Origin: Aliitabrizicola sp041905595
GTDB lineage: Bacteria; Pseudomonadota; Alphaproteobacteria; Rhodobacterales; Rhodobacteraceae
Length of the DNA: 64,000 bases
Assembly (NCBI GenBank): GCA_041905595.1
Contig: JAYRKT010000013.1
Span: 1 to 64,000, forward strand
Reading direction: 5' to 3'
The notes below the pieces were generated by a model. The model had not been told where the DNA came from and did not search any database. It saw only the letters and a program-made list of their open reading frames with translations. The translations under genes were made by a program, and so were the position numbers. Numbering within the stretch: position 1 is the stretch's first letter; each line of letters opens with the position of its first letter. Shown here piece by piece: positions 1 through 10,408 of this stretch.

Positions 1-404
1 AAGGCTTTGCGACGATCATCTCGCATCTGGTGGTCGAAGCCGCCCGCAAGATCGAGGCAGACGCCTTCCGCCACGCCTTCCCAAAGGCGCGCATCGTTCT
101 GGTGCCGGGGTCCGACCGGGCCGCCGCCGCGTTGCTGGCCGTGGATGGCGACGACCTGGTCGTGGGGGCAACGCGCAGCGCGCGGCAGTTGCTGAACCTG
201 TCGGGCGATTTGATCGCGGCACCGCGTCCGGCCTCTGACCTTCTAGGTCTTGCTGGCCCCGAAACGCTTGAGGATGCCGAACGGGCGGTCCTTCAGCGCG
301 CCCTTGCCCGGCACGGAGGCAACGTCTCTGCGGCGGCACGGTCGCTCGGAATCAGCCGCGCCACCTTCCACCGCAAGATCGGCAGCCTTGCACAGCGGTC
401 ATAG
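1..404 (+). CDS. AcoR-like GAF/Fis-type transcriptional regulator, C-terminal part (partial)
   Basis: This is the 3' end of a gene entering from the left; the frame is open from base 3. The residues show the last helix of an AcoR-type GAF sensor (VVEAARKIEAD, then a RIVLVPGSD strand), a short PAS-like stretch and a C-terminal Fis-type helix-turn-helix (GGNVSAAARSLGISRATFHRK). AcoR-family proteins normally carry a sigma-54 AAA+ domain between sensor and HTH; here only about 30 residues separate them, so that domain is absent. The gene lies 140 bases upstream of an acetaldehyde-type dehydrogenase in the same direction, the classical target of AcoR-like activators. The pairing is inferred from position. 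The N-terminus is outside the window. Confidence 0.8.
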   Translation, partial: GFATIISHLVVEAARKIEADAFRHAFPKARIVLVPGSDRAAAALLAVDGDDLVVGATRSARQLLNLSGDLIAAPRPASDLLGLAGPETLEDAERAVLQRALARHGGNVSAAARSLGISRATFHRKIGSLAQRS

Positions 405-544
405 CCGCAATTCGTCCTTGTCATGTGTCGCAATCCTGAGACAGGTCGGGCGAAAGGTCGTCTGCCGACGGGCTGACAGCGCGATCTTGCGAGTCCACCT
501 TCTCCTCAGGCCGCAACGAAGGCGGCTATGTGGAGGAGAGACCA

Positions 545-2062
545 ATGACCAAACACGAGGAATTCGGCCTCAAGTCGGCCCCGTTCAAGACCCGCTACGA
601 CAACTACATCGGTGGCGAATGGGTTGCGCCCCGGTCGGGCCGCTACATGCCGAACATCTCGCCGGTGACCGGACAGGTCATCTGCGAAGTGGCCCGTTCG
701 GACGCCAACGACATCGAGATCGCGCTGGACGCCGCCCACAAGGCCCGCAAGGCCTGGGGCGAAACCTCGATCACCACGCGCTCGAACATCCTGCTGAAGA
801 TCGCCGACCGCATCGAGCAGAACCTGGAAGCCATCGCGCTGGCCGAGACCTGGGACAACGGCAAGCCGCTGCGTGAAACGCTGGCTGCAGACATCCCGCT
901 GACCATCGACCACTTCCGCTACTTCGCCGGCGCCATCCGCGCCCAGGAAGGCTCGATCGGCCAGATCGACAACGACACCGTCGCCTATCACTTCCACGAG
1001 CCGCTCGGCGTCGTCGGCCAGATCATCCCCTGGAACTTCCCGATTCTGATGGCAGCCTGGAAACTCGCCCCGGCGCTGGCCGCCGGCAACTGCGTCGTGC
1101 TGAAGCCGGCCGAGCAGACCCCGGCCTCGATCATGTTCCTGATGCAGTTTATCGAGGACCTGCTGCCGCCGGGCGTTCTGAACATCGTCAACGGCATCGG
1201 CGAAGAAGCCGGCGCGGCGCTGTCGACCTCGAAGCGCATCGCCAAGATCGCCTTCACCGGGTCGACTCCCGTCGGCAAGATGATCATGCGCGCTGCCGCC
1301 GACAACCTGACCAACATCACGCTGGAACTGGGCGGCAAGTCGCCGAACCTGTTTTTCGCCGACGTGATGGACGAGGACGACGAATTTCTCGACAAGGCGC
1401 TGGAAGGATTCACGATGTTCGCCCTGAACCAGGGCGAAGTCTGCACCTGCCCGTCGCGGGCGCTGATCCAGGAATCGATCTATGACCGGTTCATGGAAAA
1501 GGCGCTGAAGCGGGTCGAGGCGATCGTGGCGGGCGACCCCCGGATCGGCAACACCATGATCGGCGCTCAGGCGAGCCAGGAGCAGTTCGACAAGATCTCG
1601 TCCTATCTCGAGATCGGCCGCAAGGAAGGCGCGAAAGTGCTGACGGGTGGCTCGGCGAACCACTTCAACGGCGATCTGAGGGAAGGCTTCTACATCCAGC
1701 CGACGGTCTTCGAAGGCAACAACAAGATGCGCGTCTTCCAGGAGGAAATCTTCGGGCCGGTCGTGTCCGTGACCACCTTCAAGACGCTGGAAGAAGCGCT
1801 CGAAATCGCCAACGACACCGTCTTCGGCCTTGGCGCCGGGGTGTGGAGCCGCGACATGAACACCGCCTACCGTGCGGGTCGCGGGATCGAGGCGGGCCGG
1901 GTCTGGACCAACTGCTACCACGCCTATCCGGCGGGTGCGGCCTTCGGCGGCTACAAGCAGTCGGGCATCGGGCGTGAAACCCACAAGATGATGCTCGACC
2001 ACTATCAGGAAACGAAGAACCTGCTCGTGTCCTACAACCCGAACAAGCTCGGGTTCTTCTAA
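545..2062 (+). CDS. NAD-dependent aldehyde dehydrogenase, ExaC/AldB type
   Basis: A 505-residue ALDH-superfamily enzyme oxidising short aliphatic aldehydes (acetaldehyde type) to the acid with NAD(P). Visible motifs are PWNFP (163-167), the cofactor-binding FTGSTPVGK, ELGGKSPN with general base Glu261, and NQGEVCTCPSR with catalytic Cys300. The CTCPSR form is typical of the ExaC/AldB branch. An upstream in-frame GTG at 530 exists, but GGAGGAGA sits 6-7 bases before the ATG at 545, so that start was chosen. An AcoR-like regulator lies upstream and a perfect 12-bp hairpin follows the stop. Likely role: ethanol or acetoin-derived aldehyde oxidation. Confidence 0.93.
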   Translation: MTKHEEFGLKSAPFKTRYDNYIGGEWVAPRSGRYMPNISPVTGQVICEVARSDANDIEIALDAAHKARKAWGETSITTRSNILLKIADRIEQNLEAIALAETWDNGKPLRETLAADIPLTIDHFRYFAGAIRAQEGSIGQIDNDTVAYHFHEPLGVVGQIIPWNFPILMAAWKLAPALAAGNCVVLKPAEQTPASIMFLMQFIEDLLPPGVLNIVNGIGEEAGAALSTSKRIAKIAFTGSTPVGKMIMRAAADNLTNITLELGGKSPNLFFADVMDEDDEFLDKALEGFTMFALNQGEVCTCPSRALIQESIYDRFMEKALKRVEAIVAGDPRIGNTMIGAQASQEQFDKISSYLEIGRKEGAKVLTGGSANHFNGDLREGFYIQPTVFEGNNKMRVFQEEIFGPVVSVTTFKTLEEALEIANDTVFGLGAGVWSRDMNTAYRAGRGIEAGRVWTNCYHAYPAGAAFGGYKQSGIGRETHKMMLDHYQETKNLLVSYNPNKLGFF

Positions 2063-2069
2063 GACGATC

Positions 2070-2104
2070 GCTCGCGGCGGGGTCCCTCCTTTCCCGCCGC
2101 GAGC
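2070..2104 (+). terminator. Hairpin downstream of the aldehyde dehydrogenase gene
   Basis: A perfect 12-bp inverted repeat (GCTCGCGGCGGG at 2070-2081 with its complement at 2093-2104) around an 11-base loop, starting 8 bases after the stop codon. No U-tract follows, so it may stabilise the 3' end rather than act as a classical intrinsic terminator. Confidence 0.6.
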
Positions 2105-2286
2105 ATCCGGGCAGCAGAAGGTCGGCACTTCCGGAACCTCCTTCTGTCTTCGTCCCGACGGGCGGCGCGGGTCCTCCCCCATGCGCCGCCCTTTCCTTTT
2201 CGGCTCCCCGGCTGTTCACTCTTGGATCCCGCCCGATTTCGGGCGAGACTACCGCAACTTGGGATGCATGGGGACAAGTCGACAAT

Positions 2287-3165
2287 ATGCAGTATGTGGC
2301 AACGACTGAGGCAGACCGGCGCGCCGTCACGCCCTTCAAGCCGCAACTCTTGAAATGGATCGGCAGCAAGCAGAAGGTCGCCCCCCGCATCATCGCCGAA
2401 TTCCCGGCCAGCCACGGCGCCTATCATGAACCCTTTCTCGGCGCTGGCGGGGTCATGGCAACGCTTGCACCCGAGCGCGCCTTCGGATCCGACACCTTCG
2501 CGCCTCTGATCGAGATCTGGCAGGCGCTGGCCCGTGACCCCGAGCAGTTGAAGCGCTGGTATGCCGAACGGTGGACCGCCTTCCGATCTGGCGAGCGCGA
2601 AGAGGAATACGAACGCATCAAGGCCAGCTACAACGCGCAGCCGAATGGCGCCGATTTCCTGTTCCTGACCCGCAGCTGCTACGGCGGCGTCGTGCGGTTC
2701 CGCCGCAAGGACGGCTACATGTCGACCCCGGTCGGCGTCCATCCCCCGATCCCGCCCGCCGCTTTCGGCAAGCGCGTCGACCTCTGGCATGCCCGGCTGA
2801 AGGGTGCGCAGTTTGACCGGATGGATTTCGAAGAGGCGATGGCGCGGGCACAACCCGGCGATCTAGTCTATTGCGACCCGCCCTATGCCCATTCGCAGAC
2901 GATCCTCTACGGCGCGCAGGGCTTCGACCTGTCGCGCCTGATGGCCGCGATCGGCGATTGCAAGGCACGCGGCGTGCGCGTGGCGCTCAGCATCGATGGC
3001 ACCAAGAAAAGCGGCGACCGGGCCTGCGCGATCCCCCTGCCCCCGGGCCTGTTCGAGCGCGAGGTCATGATCGACCTCGGCCGCTCGATGCTGCGCCGCT
3101 TCCAGATGGAGGGACAAAGCCTCGAGGCGGAACAGGTCAGCGACCGCCTGTTGCTGACCTGGTAG
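2287..3165 (+). CDS. Dam-family (D12 class) DNA adenine N6-methyltransferase, orphan
   Basis: A 292-residue alpha-group adenine methyltransferase. The N-terminal KWIGSKQKV and EPFLGAGG (48-55) form the AdoMet-binding motifs, and the catalytic DPPY is at 197-200. Family members transfer a methyl group from AdoMet to adenine N6 in short sites, usually GATC. No restriction endonuclease or methyl-directed repair gene is adjacent, so it is an orphan enzyme. Alphaproteobacteria usually rely on CcrM (GANTC), so a Dam-type gene here may have been acquired, for example from phage. The ATG at 2287 lacks a strong Shine-Dalgarno, leaving the exact start less certain than the family. Confidence 0.88.
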   Translation: MQYVATTEADRRAVTPFKPQLLKWIGSKQKVAPRIIAEFPASHGAYHEPFLGAGGVMATLAPERAFGSDTFAPLIEIWQALARDPEQLKRWYAERWTAFRSGEREEEYERIKASYNAQPNGADFLFLTRSCYGGVVRFRRKDGYMSTPVGVHPPIPPAAFGKRVDLWHARLKGAQFDRMDFEEAMARAQPGDLVYCDPPYAHSQTILYGAQGFDLSRLMAAIGDCKARGVRVALSIDGTKKSGDRACAIPLPPGLFEREVMIDLGRSMLRRFQMEGQSLEAEQVSDRLLLTW

Positions 3166-3290
3166 CGGCGCCCGGCGAAAAAGCAACGGTCGGGCAGGCA
3201 TTTGACGTTGCTTTCACAGCCGGGTCCGGTTGCAGGACGCTGTGCTGACGGCATCAGGCTCAGGATGGCCCCGGGAGATAGATCCACCGG

Positions 3291-3334
3291 GTGCCTCCGG
3301 TCTCCCGCCCCCCAGAACCCACACCCGGAGGCAC
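3291..3334 (+). repeat. Inverted repeat in the leader of the small ORF at 3357
   Basis: GTGCCTCCGG at 3291-3300 is perfectly complementary to CCGGAGGCAC at 3325-3334, separated by 24 bases. The pair ends 22 bases before the ATG at 3357, and the GGAGG core resembles a ribosome-binding site that the upstream arm could occupy. It could be a regulatory hairpin or a terminator of the methyltransferase transcript; sequence alone does not decide. Confidence 0.45.
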
Positions 3335-3356
3335 GCCCCCTCAAGGGAGGATAGCC

Positions 3357-3572
3357 ATGCCCATTCCGCATGCCTTGCTGATCTCTGCCTTGCTTCAGAA
3401 CGAAGCAATTCCGCCAAGGAACGAAGACGTAGCCTCAGCCGCTCAGTCGACCGGGTCCCGCAAGAGGCCGCGGCTCCCGATCACAGCGGTTCCCGCCGCG
3501 CTGTTCGTCGCCGGAGCCGGGGCAATGGTCCTGTTGAACCAGCCTCTGCCGCCCTTTGCGTCGGGCCCGTAA
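3357..3572 (+). CDS. Small hypothetical single-pass membrane protein
   Basis: A 71-residue ORF with ATG at 3357 preceded by AGGGAGGAT at good spacing. The N-terminal half is polar. A hydrophobic segment (AVPAALFVAGAGAMVLL) near residues 44-60 could span the membrane, and the tail is short and proline-rich. I do not recognise a family. It lies 11 bases upstream of a DUF1127 gene and is probably co-transcribed with it; a leader hairpin precedes it. It could be an accessory small protein of the same stress-type unit. Coding status rests on the ribosome-binding site and the tight spacing only. Confidence 0.55.
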   Translation: MPIPHALLISALLQNEAIPPRNEDVASAAQSTGSRKRPRLPITAVPAALFVAGAGAMVLLNQPLPPFASGP

Positions 3573-3583
3573 GGGGAGATGTC

Positions 3584-3844
3584 ATGATGGCACCAACCAT
3601 CCATCACGGCCTTTCGGCCGGCCCCGCGGTCATCCAAGGCGGTCTGCACGAAAGCCTCGCCCGGCACCTGCGCAATTGGCGGGGTGCCTGGTCGCGCCAG
3701 CTCGCCCGGCAGCGCGAAGCCCGCGTGCGGCGCGAGCTCGAGCGGCAATTGCTGACGTTCGACGACCACCTCTTGCGCGACATCGGCCTTGGCCGTCTCG
3801 AGATCCTGCACCTCAGGGCTTCCGGACGGATGCCGTCGGACTAA
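3584..3844 (+). CDS. DUF1127 (YjiS-like) small protein
   Basis: An 86-residue protein whose C-terminal half carries the DUF1127 signature: an Arg-rich helix followed by LLTFDDHLLRDIGLGRLEI. DUF1127 proteins are small, basic and common in Rhodobacteraceae, where some affect RNA metabolism and stress responses. The N-terminus is longer than in the minimal 45-50-residue forms. AGGGGAGAT precedes the ATG at 3584; a second ATG follows at 3587. It shares a probable transcript with the small ORF at 3357, and a hairpin at 3855-3880 closes the unit. A second DUF1127 gene lies at 13439. Confidence 0.8.
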   Translation: MMAPTIHHGLSAGPAVIQGGLHESLARHLRNWRGAWSRQLARQREARVRRELERQLLTFDDHLLRDIGLGRLEILHLRASGRMPSD

Positions 3845-3854
3845 CGCAGCCTTC

Positions 3855-3880
3855 CCTGACCCTGGCATTCCGGGGTCAGG
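3855..3880. terminator. Hairpin between convergent DUF1127 and oxyR genes
   Basis: CCTGACCC (3855-3862) pairs perfectly with GGGTCAGG (3873-3880) around a 10-base loop. It lies between the convergent DUF1127 gene and oxyR and overlaps the last codons of oxyR, so it may serve both transcripts. There is no long T-run on either strand. Confidence 0.5.
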
Positions 3881-4805
3881 CCCCCACCCCACCCCCAGTT
3901 ACACCCCCTGTCGCCTGGCGGGCCCAGGCTCGTTGCACCGTCTCGGCGATCTGGACGAGCTGGCGCGCCAGCGGGCTTGTCCGCCGCCAGACCATACCGA
4001 TGGTCCGGCTGGGCTGCGGCGCGCGAAACCGGGCGATTGCGACTGCGGCCGAACGTGTTTCGACCGGTACCGCCATTTCGGGGATCAGCGTGACGCCGAT
4101 CCCCGCCCCCACCATCTGCACCAGCGTAGACAGCGAACTTCCATCCAGAAGCTCGCGTGGCGGCGCGGCGGTCAGGTTGCAGAAGGACAGCGCCTGATCG
4201 CGAAAACAGTGGCCCTCTTCCAGCAGGAGCAGCCGCATCTCGCGAAGTCCCTCGCGGTCGGGGACCGGCTTGTTGCTATCCGCAAGCGGGCGGACCAGCA
4301 CGAACTGCTCCGAAAACAACGCGACCTCGGTCAGTGCCGGTTCGGATACCGGCAAGGCGACGATAGCAGCGTCAAGCTTTCCCTCATCCAGCTCCTGCAC
4401 CAGCTTCGGCGTGATCGTCTCGCGCAGATGCAGGTCGAGATCGGGGTTCGTTTCGGTCACGCGGCCGATGATGGACGGCAGAAGATAGGGCGCAACCGTC
4501 GGAATCACCCCGATCCGAAACCGCCCGACCAACCCGTCGCGCGAAGCACGGGCCAGATCTCCCAGTTCATCGACCGAACGGAGGATGTCCTGTACGCGAC
4601 CGGCGAATTCCTCACCGAAGGCGGTCAGACGCAACTGCCGCGCCCCGCGTTCGAACAGCTCGGTTCCGAGCGACACCTCCAGTTCGCGGATCTGCATCGA
4701 CAGCGCCGGTTGGGAAATGGCGCAGGCGTCGGCGGCGCGACCGAAATGGCGCAGCCGGGCCAGGGCGGTGAAATAGCGAAGCTGGCGGAGGGTCAGGTTG
4801 TTCAT
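3876..4805 (-). CDS. oxyR: LysR-family hydrogen-peroxide sensor OxyR
   Basis: A 309-residue LysR-type regulator: N-terminal winged HTH (residues 1-60, with SQPALSMQIRELE) and a C-terminal effector domain. The redox motif GHCFRDQALSFC is present, with Cys200 and Cys209 matching the peroxide-sensing pair Cys199/Cys208 of Escherichia coli OxyR. Oxidation forms a disulfide that converts OxyR to an activator of catalase genes. It is divergent from katG across a 209-base region, which supports katG being its target. The C-terminus ends in a Gly-rich tail that overlaps the downstream hairpin. I did not find a convincing full OxyR tetra-half-site in the divergent region. Confidence 0.95.
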   Translation of the reverse strand: MNNLTLRQLRYFTALARLRHFGRAADACAISQPALSMQIRELEVSLGTELFERGARQLRLTAFGEEFAGRVQDILRSVDELGDLARASRDGLVGRFRIGVIPTVAPYLLPSIIGRVTETNPDLDLHLRETITPKLVQELDEGKLDAAIVALPVSEPALTEVALFSEQFVLVRPLADSNKPVPDREGLREMRLLLLEEGHCFRDQALSFCNLTAAPPRELLDGSSLSTLVQMVGAGIGVTLIPEMAVPVETRSAAVAIARFRAPQPSRTIGMVWRRTSPLARQLVQIAETVQRAWARQATGGVTGGGVGA

Positions 4806-5014
4806 AAGCCAATCTTATCGCAGCAATCAGGAAATCCAACTTAATCTAATGAATGGCCCCTGATACTCCGGTGGATGTGACGCGGGGGAGATGCGGTTCA
4901 CGTCGAGGATGAGTCTGTTCCGCGCGGCATTGCGTCATGCGGTCTTGACCCTGGATGCGTACCACCGGGACGACCCCCGCGATTGTCCTTGATGAGCCAG
5001 CATTGGAGAGAGCC

Positions 5015-7234
<2,220 letters not shown>

Positions 7235-7251
7235 CCAAGGCGACACCGATT

Positions 7252-7282
7252 GCGGGCGCGGCAGTGTCGCCGCGCCCGCTTT
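7252..7282 (+). terminator. Intrinsic terminator of katG
   Basis: A perfect 10-bp GC-rich stem (GCGGGCGCGG at 7252-7261 with CCGCGCCCGC at 7270-7279), an 8-base loop and then TTT, starting 17 bases after the katG stop codon. Confidence 0.7.
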
Positions 7283-7375
7283 CCTCCGCTGAGGTCTTGA
7301 TCCGGGGGCATCCTGCTTGCCAAAGTGGGGCATGGCCCATGCCTGCCCCGCCCCCTTCCGGCCCGCCGGTGCCCC

Positions 7376-10075
7376 ATGACCCGGGACGAGTCCGGCTTTG
7401 CAGCTTTCCCGGCTCTTGCGGCAAGCGCACACCAGATCGCCGAGGCCGAGGTCGCCGCGCAGTTCCGGACCGGCGATAAAGGACTTGCCTCGGATGAAGC
7501 CGCACGGCGGCTGGCGGTCTTCGGACCGAATGCTCTGCCCGAAGGCCGACGCCGCGGCCTGCTCCTGCGATTCCTATCACAGTTCAACAACGCGCTGATC
7601 TATTTCCTTCTCGCCAGCGCGACGGCGGCGATTGTGCTTGGCCACGGCATCGACGCGGGCGTGATCCTTGCCGTCGTGCTGGTGAATGCAACCGTGGGCG
7701 TCCTGCAGGAAGGCAAGGCCGAAGAGGCCCTGCGCGCCATCGGCAGGCTGATCGCGCCGGTCGCGGCGGTCCTGCGCGACGGGCAGCGCATCGGTGTGCC
7801 CGTGGCCGACCTCGTCCCCGGCGACGTCGTCCTGATCGAGCCGGGCGACCGCGTCCCCGCCGACCTCCGGCTGGTCAAGGCGCGAAGCCTGCTGATTGAC
7901 GAGGCGATCCTGACCGGAGAGTCGGTGGCGAGCGGGAAGCAGACCGCGCCATCGCCGGCGGAAGGCGCCATTGGCGACCGCCACTCGATGGCCTATTCCG
8001 GCACGCTGGTGGCCGCGGGCCAGGGAACCGGGATCGTGGTCGCCACGGGCCTTTCGACCGAAATCGGCAAGATCAGCGCGCTGCTCGGCACGGTCGGAGA
8101 CGTGACGACGCCGCTTCTGCGCCAGATCAACCGCTTTGGGCGCCGCTTCACCTGGTTTAGCCTGGCGCTGGCGGTCGCGCTCTTCGCCTTTGCCGTTGGC
8201 CTGCGCGGCTTCGGCTGGACCGACGCGCTGATGGCGGTGGTGGCGCTGGCCGTCGGCATGATGCCCGAGGGGTTGCCCGCGGTCATCACCATCACCCTGG
8301 CAATCGGGGTCCGACGGATGGCCGCACGCCGCGCGGTGATCCGGCGGCTTCCGGCGGTCGAGACGCTTGGCGCCGTGTCGGTCATCTGTTCGGACAAGAC
8401 CGGTACGCTAACCCGCAACGAGATGACGGTCCGGCGGGTCGTTGCCGGCCACGAGACCACCATGATCGGCGGTGCCGGATATGACCCGGGCCCGCACGGG
8501 CTGGGCAGCGGCGCGGATCACGGGCCGACCCTGTCGCTGATCCGGGCGGCGACGCTCTGCAACGACGCTGTGCTGCGCTCCGATCGCGGCTGGTCGGTCG
8601 AAGGCGATCCGATGGAGGGCGCGCTGGTGACGCTGGCCCACAAGGCGGGCTTCGATCCTGCCAACGAACGCGACGAATGGCAGCGGATCGACGAGATCCC
8701 CTTCGATGCCAAGCACCGCTTCATGGCAACGCTGCACCGGATGCCCTACGAACAACGCATCGTCTTCGTGAAGGGTGCGCCCGAGCAGGTCCTGGCAATG
8801 TGCAGCCAGCAAGAGACGGCGACGGGCACCGAACCCGCCGACAGCGCCTTCTGGACCGCCCGCATCGCCGAGGCGGCGAGCCAGGGGGAGCGCGTTCTGG
8901 CCTTTGCCACCCATGCCCTTCCCGACGGTCGGACCACGCTTGGCTTCGAGGATCTTCGCGAGGGACTGACCTTTCTCGGCATCGTCGGCCTTATCGACCC
9001 GCCCCGAGACGAGGTCATCCAGGCCATCGCCGAATGTCGCTCGGCCGGGATCGGGGTCAGGATGATCACAGGCGACCATGCCGGGACGGCGCTGGCGATC
9101 GCCCGCCAGCTCGACCTGTCGGACAATCCGAAGGTCCTGACAGGGCTGGATATCGACCGGCTGTCTGATGCGGACTTCGCCAGCGCAATCGCCGATGTAA
9201 CGGTCTTTGCCCGCACCAGCGCGTCGCACAAGCTGCGCATCGTCCAGGCGCTTCAGGCCGAAGGGCGCATCGTCGCGATGACCGGCGATGGCGTGAACGA
9301 CGCCCCGTCGCTGAAACAGGCGGATGTCGGGATCGCGATGGGGATCAAGGGCACGGAGGCAGCCAAGGAAGCGGCGCAGATGGTGCTCCTGGACGACAAT
9401 TTCGCCTCCATTGTCGCGGCGGTGAAGGAAGGCCGCACGGTTCAGGACAACATCCGCAAGGTCGTGGCCTGGACCCTGCCCACCAACGGCGGCGAGGCGC
9501 TGATCATCATCGCCGCGATCCTTCTTGGCTTTGTCCTGCCTATGACACCGGTCCAGATCCTTTGGGTGAACCTGCTGACCGAGGGCACATTGGGGCTTGT
9601 CCTGGCCTTCGAGCCGCCGGAGCCAGGGGCAATGCAACGCCCGCCGCGCCGGGCCGATGCCGGGCTTCTTTCACGCTTCCTCGTCTGGCGGATCGTCTTC
9701 GTCACTGCGCTGTTCACGGCGATCTGCCTCGCCACGTTCTTCTGGGCGCTCGATCAGGGCCGCGACCTTGAAACCGCGCGAACTTCGGTCGTCAACATGC
9801 TGGTTGTACTGGAGATTTCTTATCTTTTCTCCGTCCGGTACCTGCACCGAAGCTCTTTTTCGCTTACCGGTGTGAAAGGAACGCGACCCGTCCTCGCGGC
9901 CGTCGCGGTCGTCGTCGCCGGACAGCTTGCGTTCACCTATGTCCCTGCGCTGCAGAAGATCTTCGACTCCCGGCCCTTGAGCCTGACCGATGGCGCGATC
10001 ATCCTTGCTGCCGGCGCGGCTTCGCTTGTGCTCCTCGAGATCGAGAAGCTCCTGCTGCGACGCTACTTCGGCTGA
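7376..10075 (+). CDS. Type II (P2) cation-transporting P-type ATPase
   Basis: An 899-residue ion pump with N-terminal cation-ATPase domain, actuator loop with TGES, the M4 motif MMPEGLPAVI typical of P2 ATPases, phosphorylation site DKTGTLT (Asp340), and hinge GDGVNDAPSLKQADVG. About ten membrane segments are expected, six of them C-terminal. PEGLP points to Ca2+, Na+/K+ or H+/Mn2+-like pumps rather than soft-metal P1B pumps; no CPC or HMA domain is present. The M6 segment reads WVNLLTEGTLGL rather than the typical Ca2+-ATPase NLVTDG, so the ion is unknown. ATG 7376 follows a CG-rich stretch without a clear ribosome-binding site. It ends 13 bases from the convergent copZ-like gene. Confidence 0.85.
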   Translation: MTRDESGFAAFPALAASAHQIAEAEVAAQFRTGDKGLASDEAARRLAVFGPNALPEGRRRGLLLRFLSQFNNALIYFLLASATAAIVLGHGIDAGVILAVVLVNATVGVLQEGKAEEALRAIGRLIAPVAAVLRDGQRIGVPVADLVPGDVVLIEPGDRVPADLRLVKARSLLIDEAILTGESVASGKQTAPSPAEGAIGDRHSMAYSGTLVAAGQGTGIVVATGLSTEIGKISALLGTVGDVTTPLLRQINRFGRRFTWFSLALAVALFAFAVGLRGFGWTDALMAVVALAVGMMPEGLPAVITITLAIGVRRMAARRAVIRRLPAVETLGAVSVICSDKTGTLTRNEMTVRRVVAGHETTMIGGAGYDPGPHGLGSGADHGPTLSLIRAATLCNDAVLRSDRGWSVEGDPMEGALVTLAHKAGFDPANERDEWQRIDEIPFDAKHRFMATLHRMPYEQRIVFVKGAPEQVLAMCSQQETATGTEPADSAFWTARIAEAASQGERVLAFATHALPDGRTTLGFEDLREGLTFLGIVGLIDPPRDEVIQAIAECRSAGIGVRMITGDHAGTALAIARQLDLSDNPKVLTGLDIDRLSDADFASAIADVTVFARTSASHKLRIVQALQAEGRIVAMTGDGVNDAPSLKQADVGIAMGIKGTEAAKEAAQMVLLDDNFASIVAAVKEGRTVQDNIRKVVAWTLPTNGGEALIIIAAILLGFVLPMTPVQILWVNLLTEGTLGLVLAFEPPEPGAMQRPPRRADAGLLSRFLVWRIVFVTALFTAICLATFFWALDQGRDLETARTSVVNMLVVLEISYLFSVRYLHRSSFSLTGVKGTRPVLAAVAVVVAGQLAFTYVPALQKIFDSRPLSLTDGAIILAAGAASLVLLEIEKLLLRRYFG

Positions 10076-10088
10076 GCAGCGCGGCGCC

Positions 10089-10277
10089 TCAGGCAGCCTC
10101 GAAGCCGGCTTCCGCCAGGGCCGCGACGACGGCCTTGCGTTCAGCCGCGGTCTTGACCTCGACATTGCGGGTTTCGAGATCGGCCGTGATCTCGGCGGCG
10201 GGGTCGATGCCCTGGATCGCGCGCGTCACTCCGCGCACACAGCCGCCGCAGGTCATGTTTTCGACGTGGAACTGCAT
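10089..10277 (-). CDS. copZ: CopZ-like heavy-metal-associated copper chaperone
   Basis: A 62-residue single HMA-domain protein with the Cu(I)-binding motif MTCGGC (residues 8-13) and the ferredoxin-like beta-alpha-beta pattern of Atx1/CopZ chaperones. It would bind Cu(I) in the cytosol and pass it to the HMA domains of the adjacent CopA. The gene is divergent from copA and starts 33 bases from a CueR-type promoter with a 19-bp spacer, so copper induction through the cueR product is expected. The longer antisense frame reaching 10613 runs through copA and is not real. Confidence 0.88.
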   Translation of the reverse strand: MQFHVENMTCGGCVRGVTRAIQGIDPAAEITADLETRNVEVKTAAERKAVVAALAEAGFEAA

Positions 10278-10309
10278 GGTTTGCCTCTTGGCTCGAATGG
10301 TGTTCTCCA

Positions 10310-10340
10310 CAGATAGGGCTTCCCACAGTGGGAAGGTCAA
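10310..10340 (-). promoter_or_regulatory. CueR-type promoter/operator for copZ
   Basis: Read on the minus strand: -35 TTGACC (10335-10340), a 19-bp spacer containing the dyad TTCCCACTGTGGGAA, and -10 TATCTG (10310-10315). MerR-family promoters have this overlong 19-bp spacer, which the regulator twists to activate. The dyad matches the known CueR-type CCTTCC-N7-GGAAGG layout. Confidence 0.8.
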
Positions 10341-10377
10341 GAGCCAAACCAATTGTTGAATTGCCGAGGATCGGGTC

Positions 10378-10408
10378 TTGACCTTCCCATCATTGGAAAC
10401 CTTATCTG
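10378..10408 (+). promoter_or_regulatory. CueR-type promoter/operator for copA-cueR
   Basis: Plus strand: -35 TTGACC (10378-10383), a 19-bp spacer with the imperfect dyad CTTCCCATCATTGGAAA, and -10 TATCTG (10403-10408). The layout and both hexamers are identical to those of the copZ promoter 38 bases away on the other strand. The copA ATG is 36 bases downstream. Confidence 0.8.

Noticed and set aside
506..2182. Long minus-strand frame opposite the aldehyde dehydrogenase
   Set aside because: It is antisense to a clearly recognised enzyme and arises from high-GC third-position bias; no family resemblance.
4806..5014. OxyR operator in the oxyR-katG divergent region
   Set aside because: Short T-N11-A-like pieces exist near 4812-4850, but the four half-sites of the OxyR consensus are not convincingly present; regulation is inferred from gene order only.
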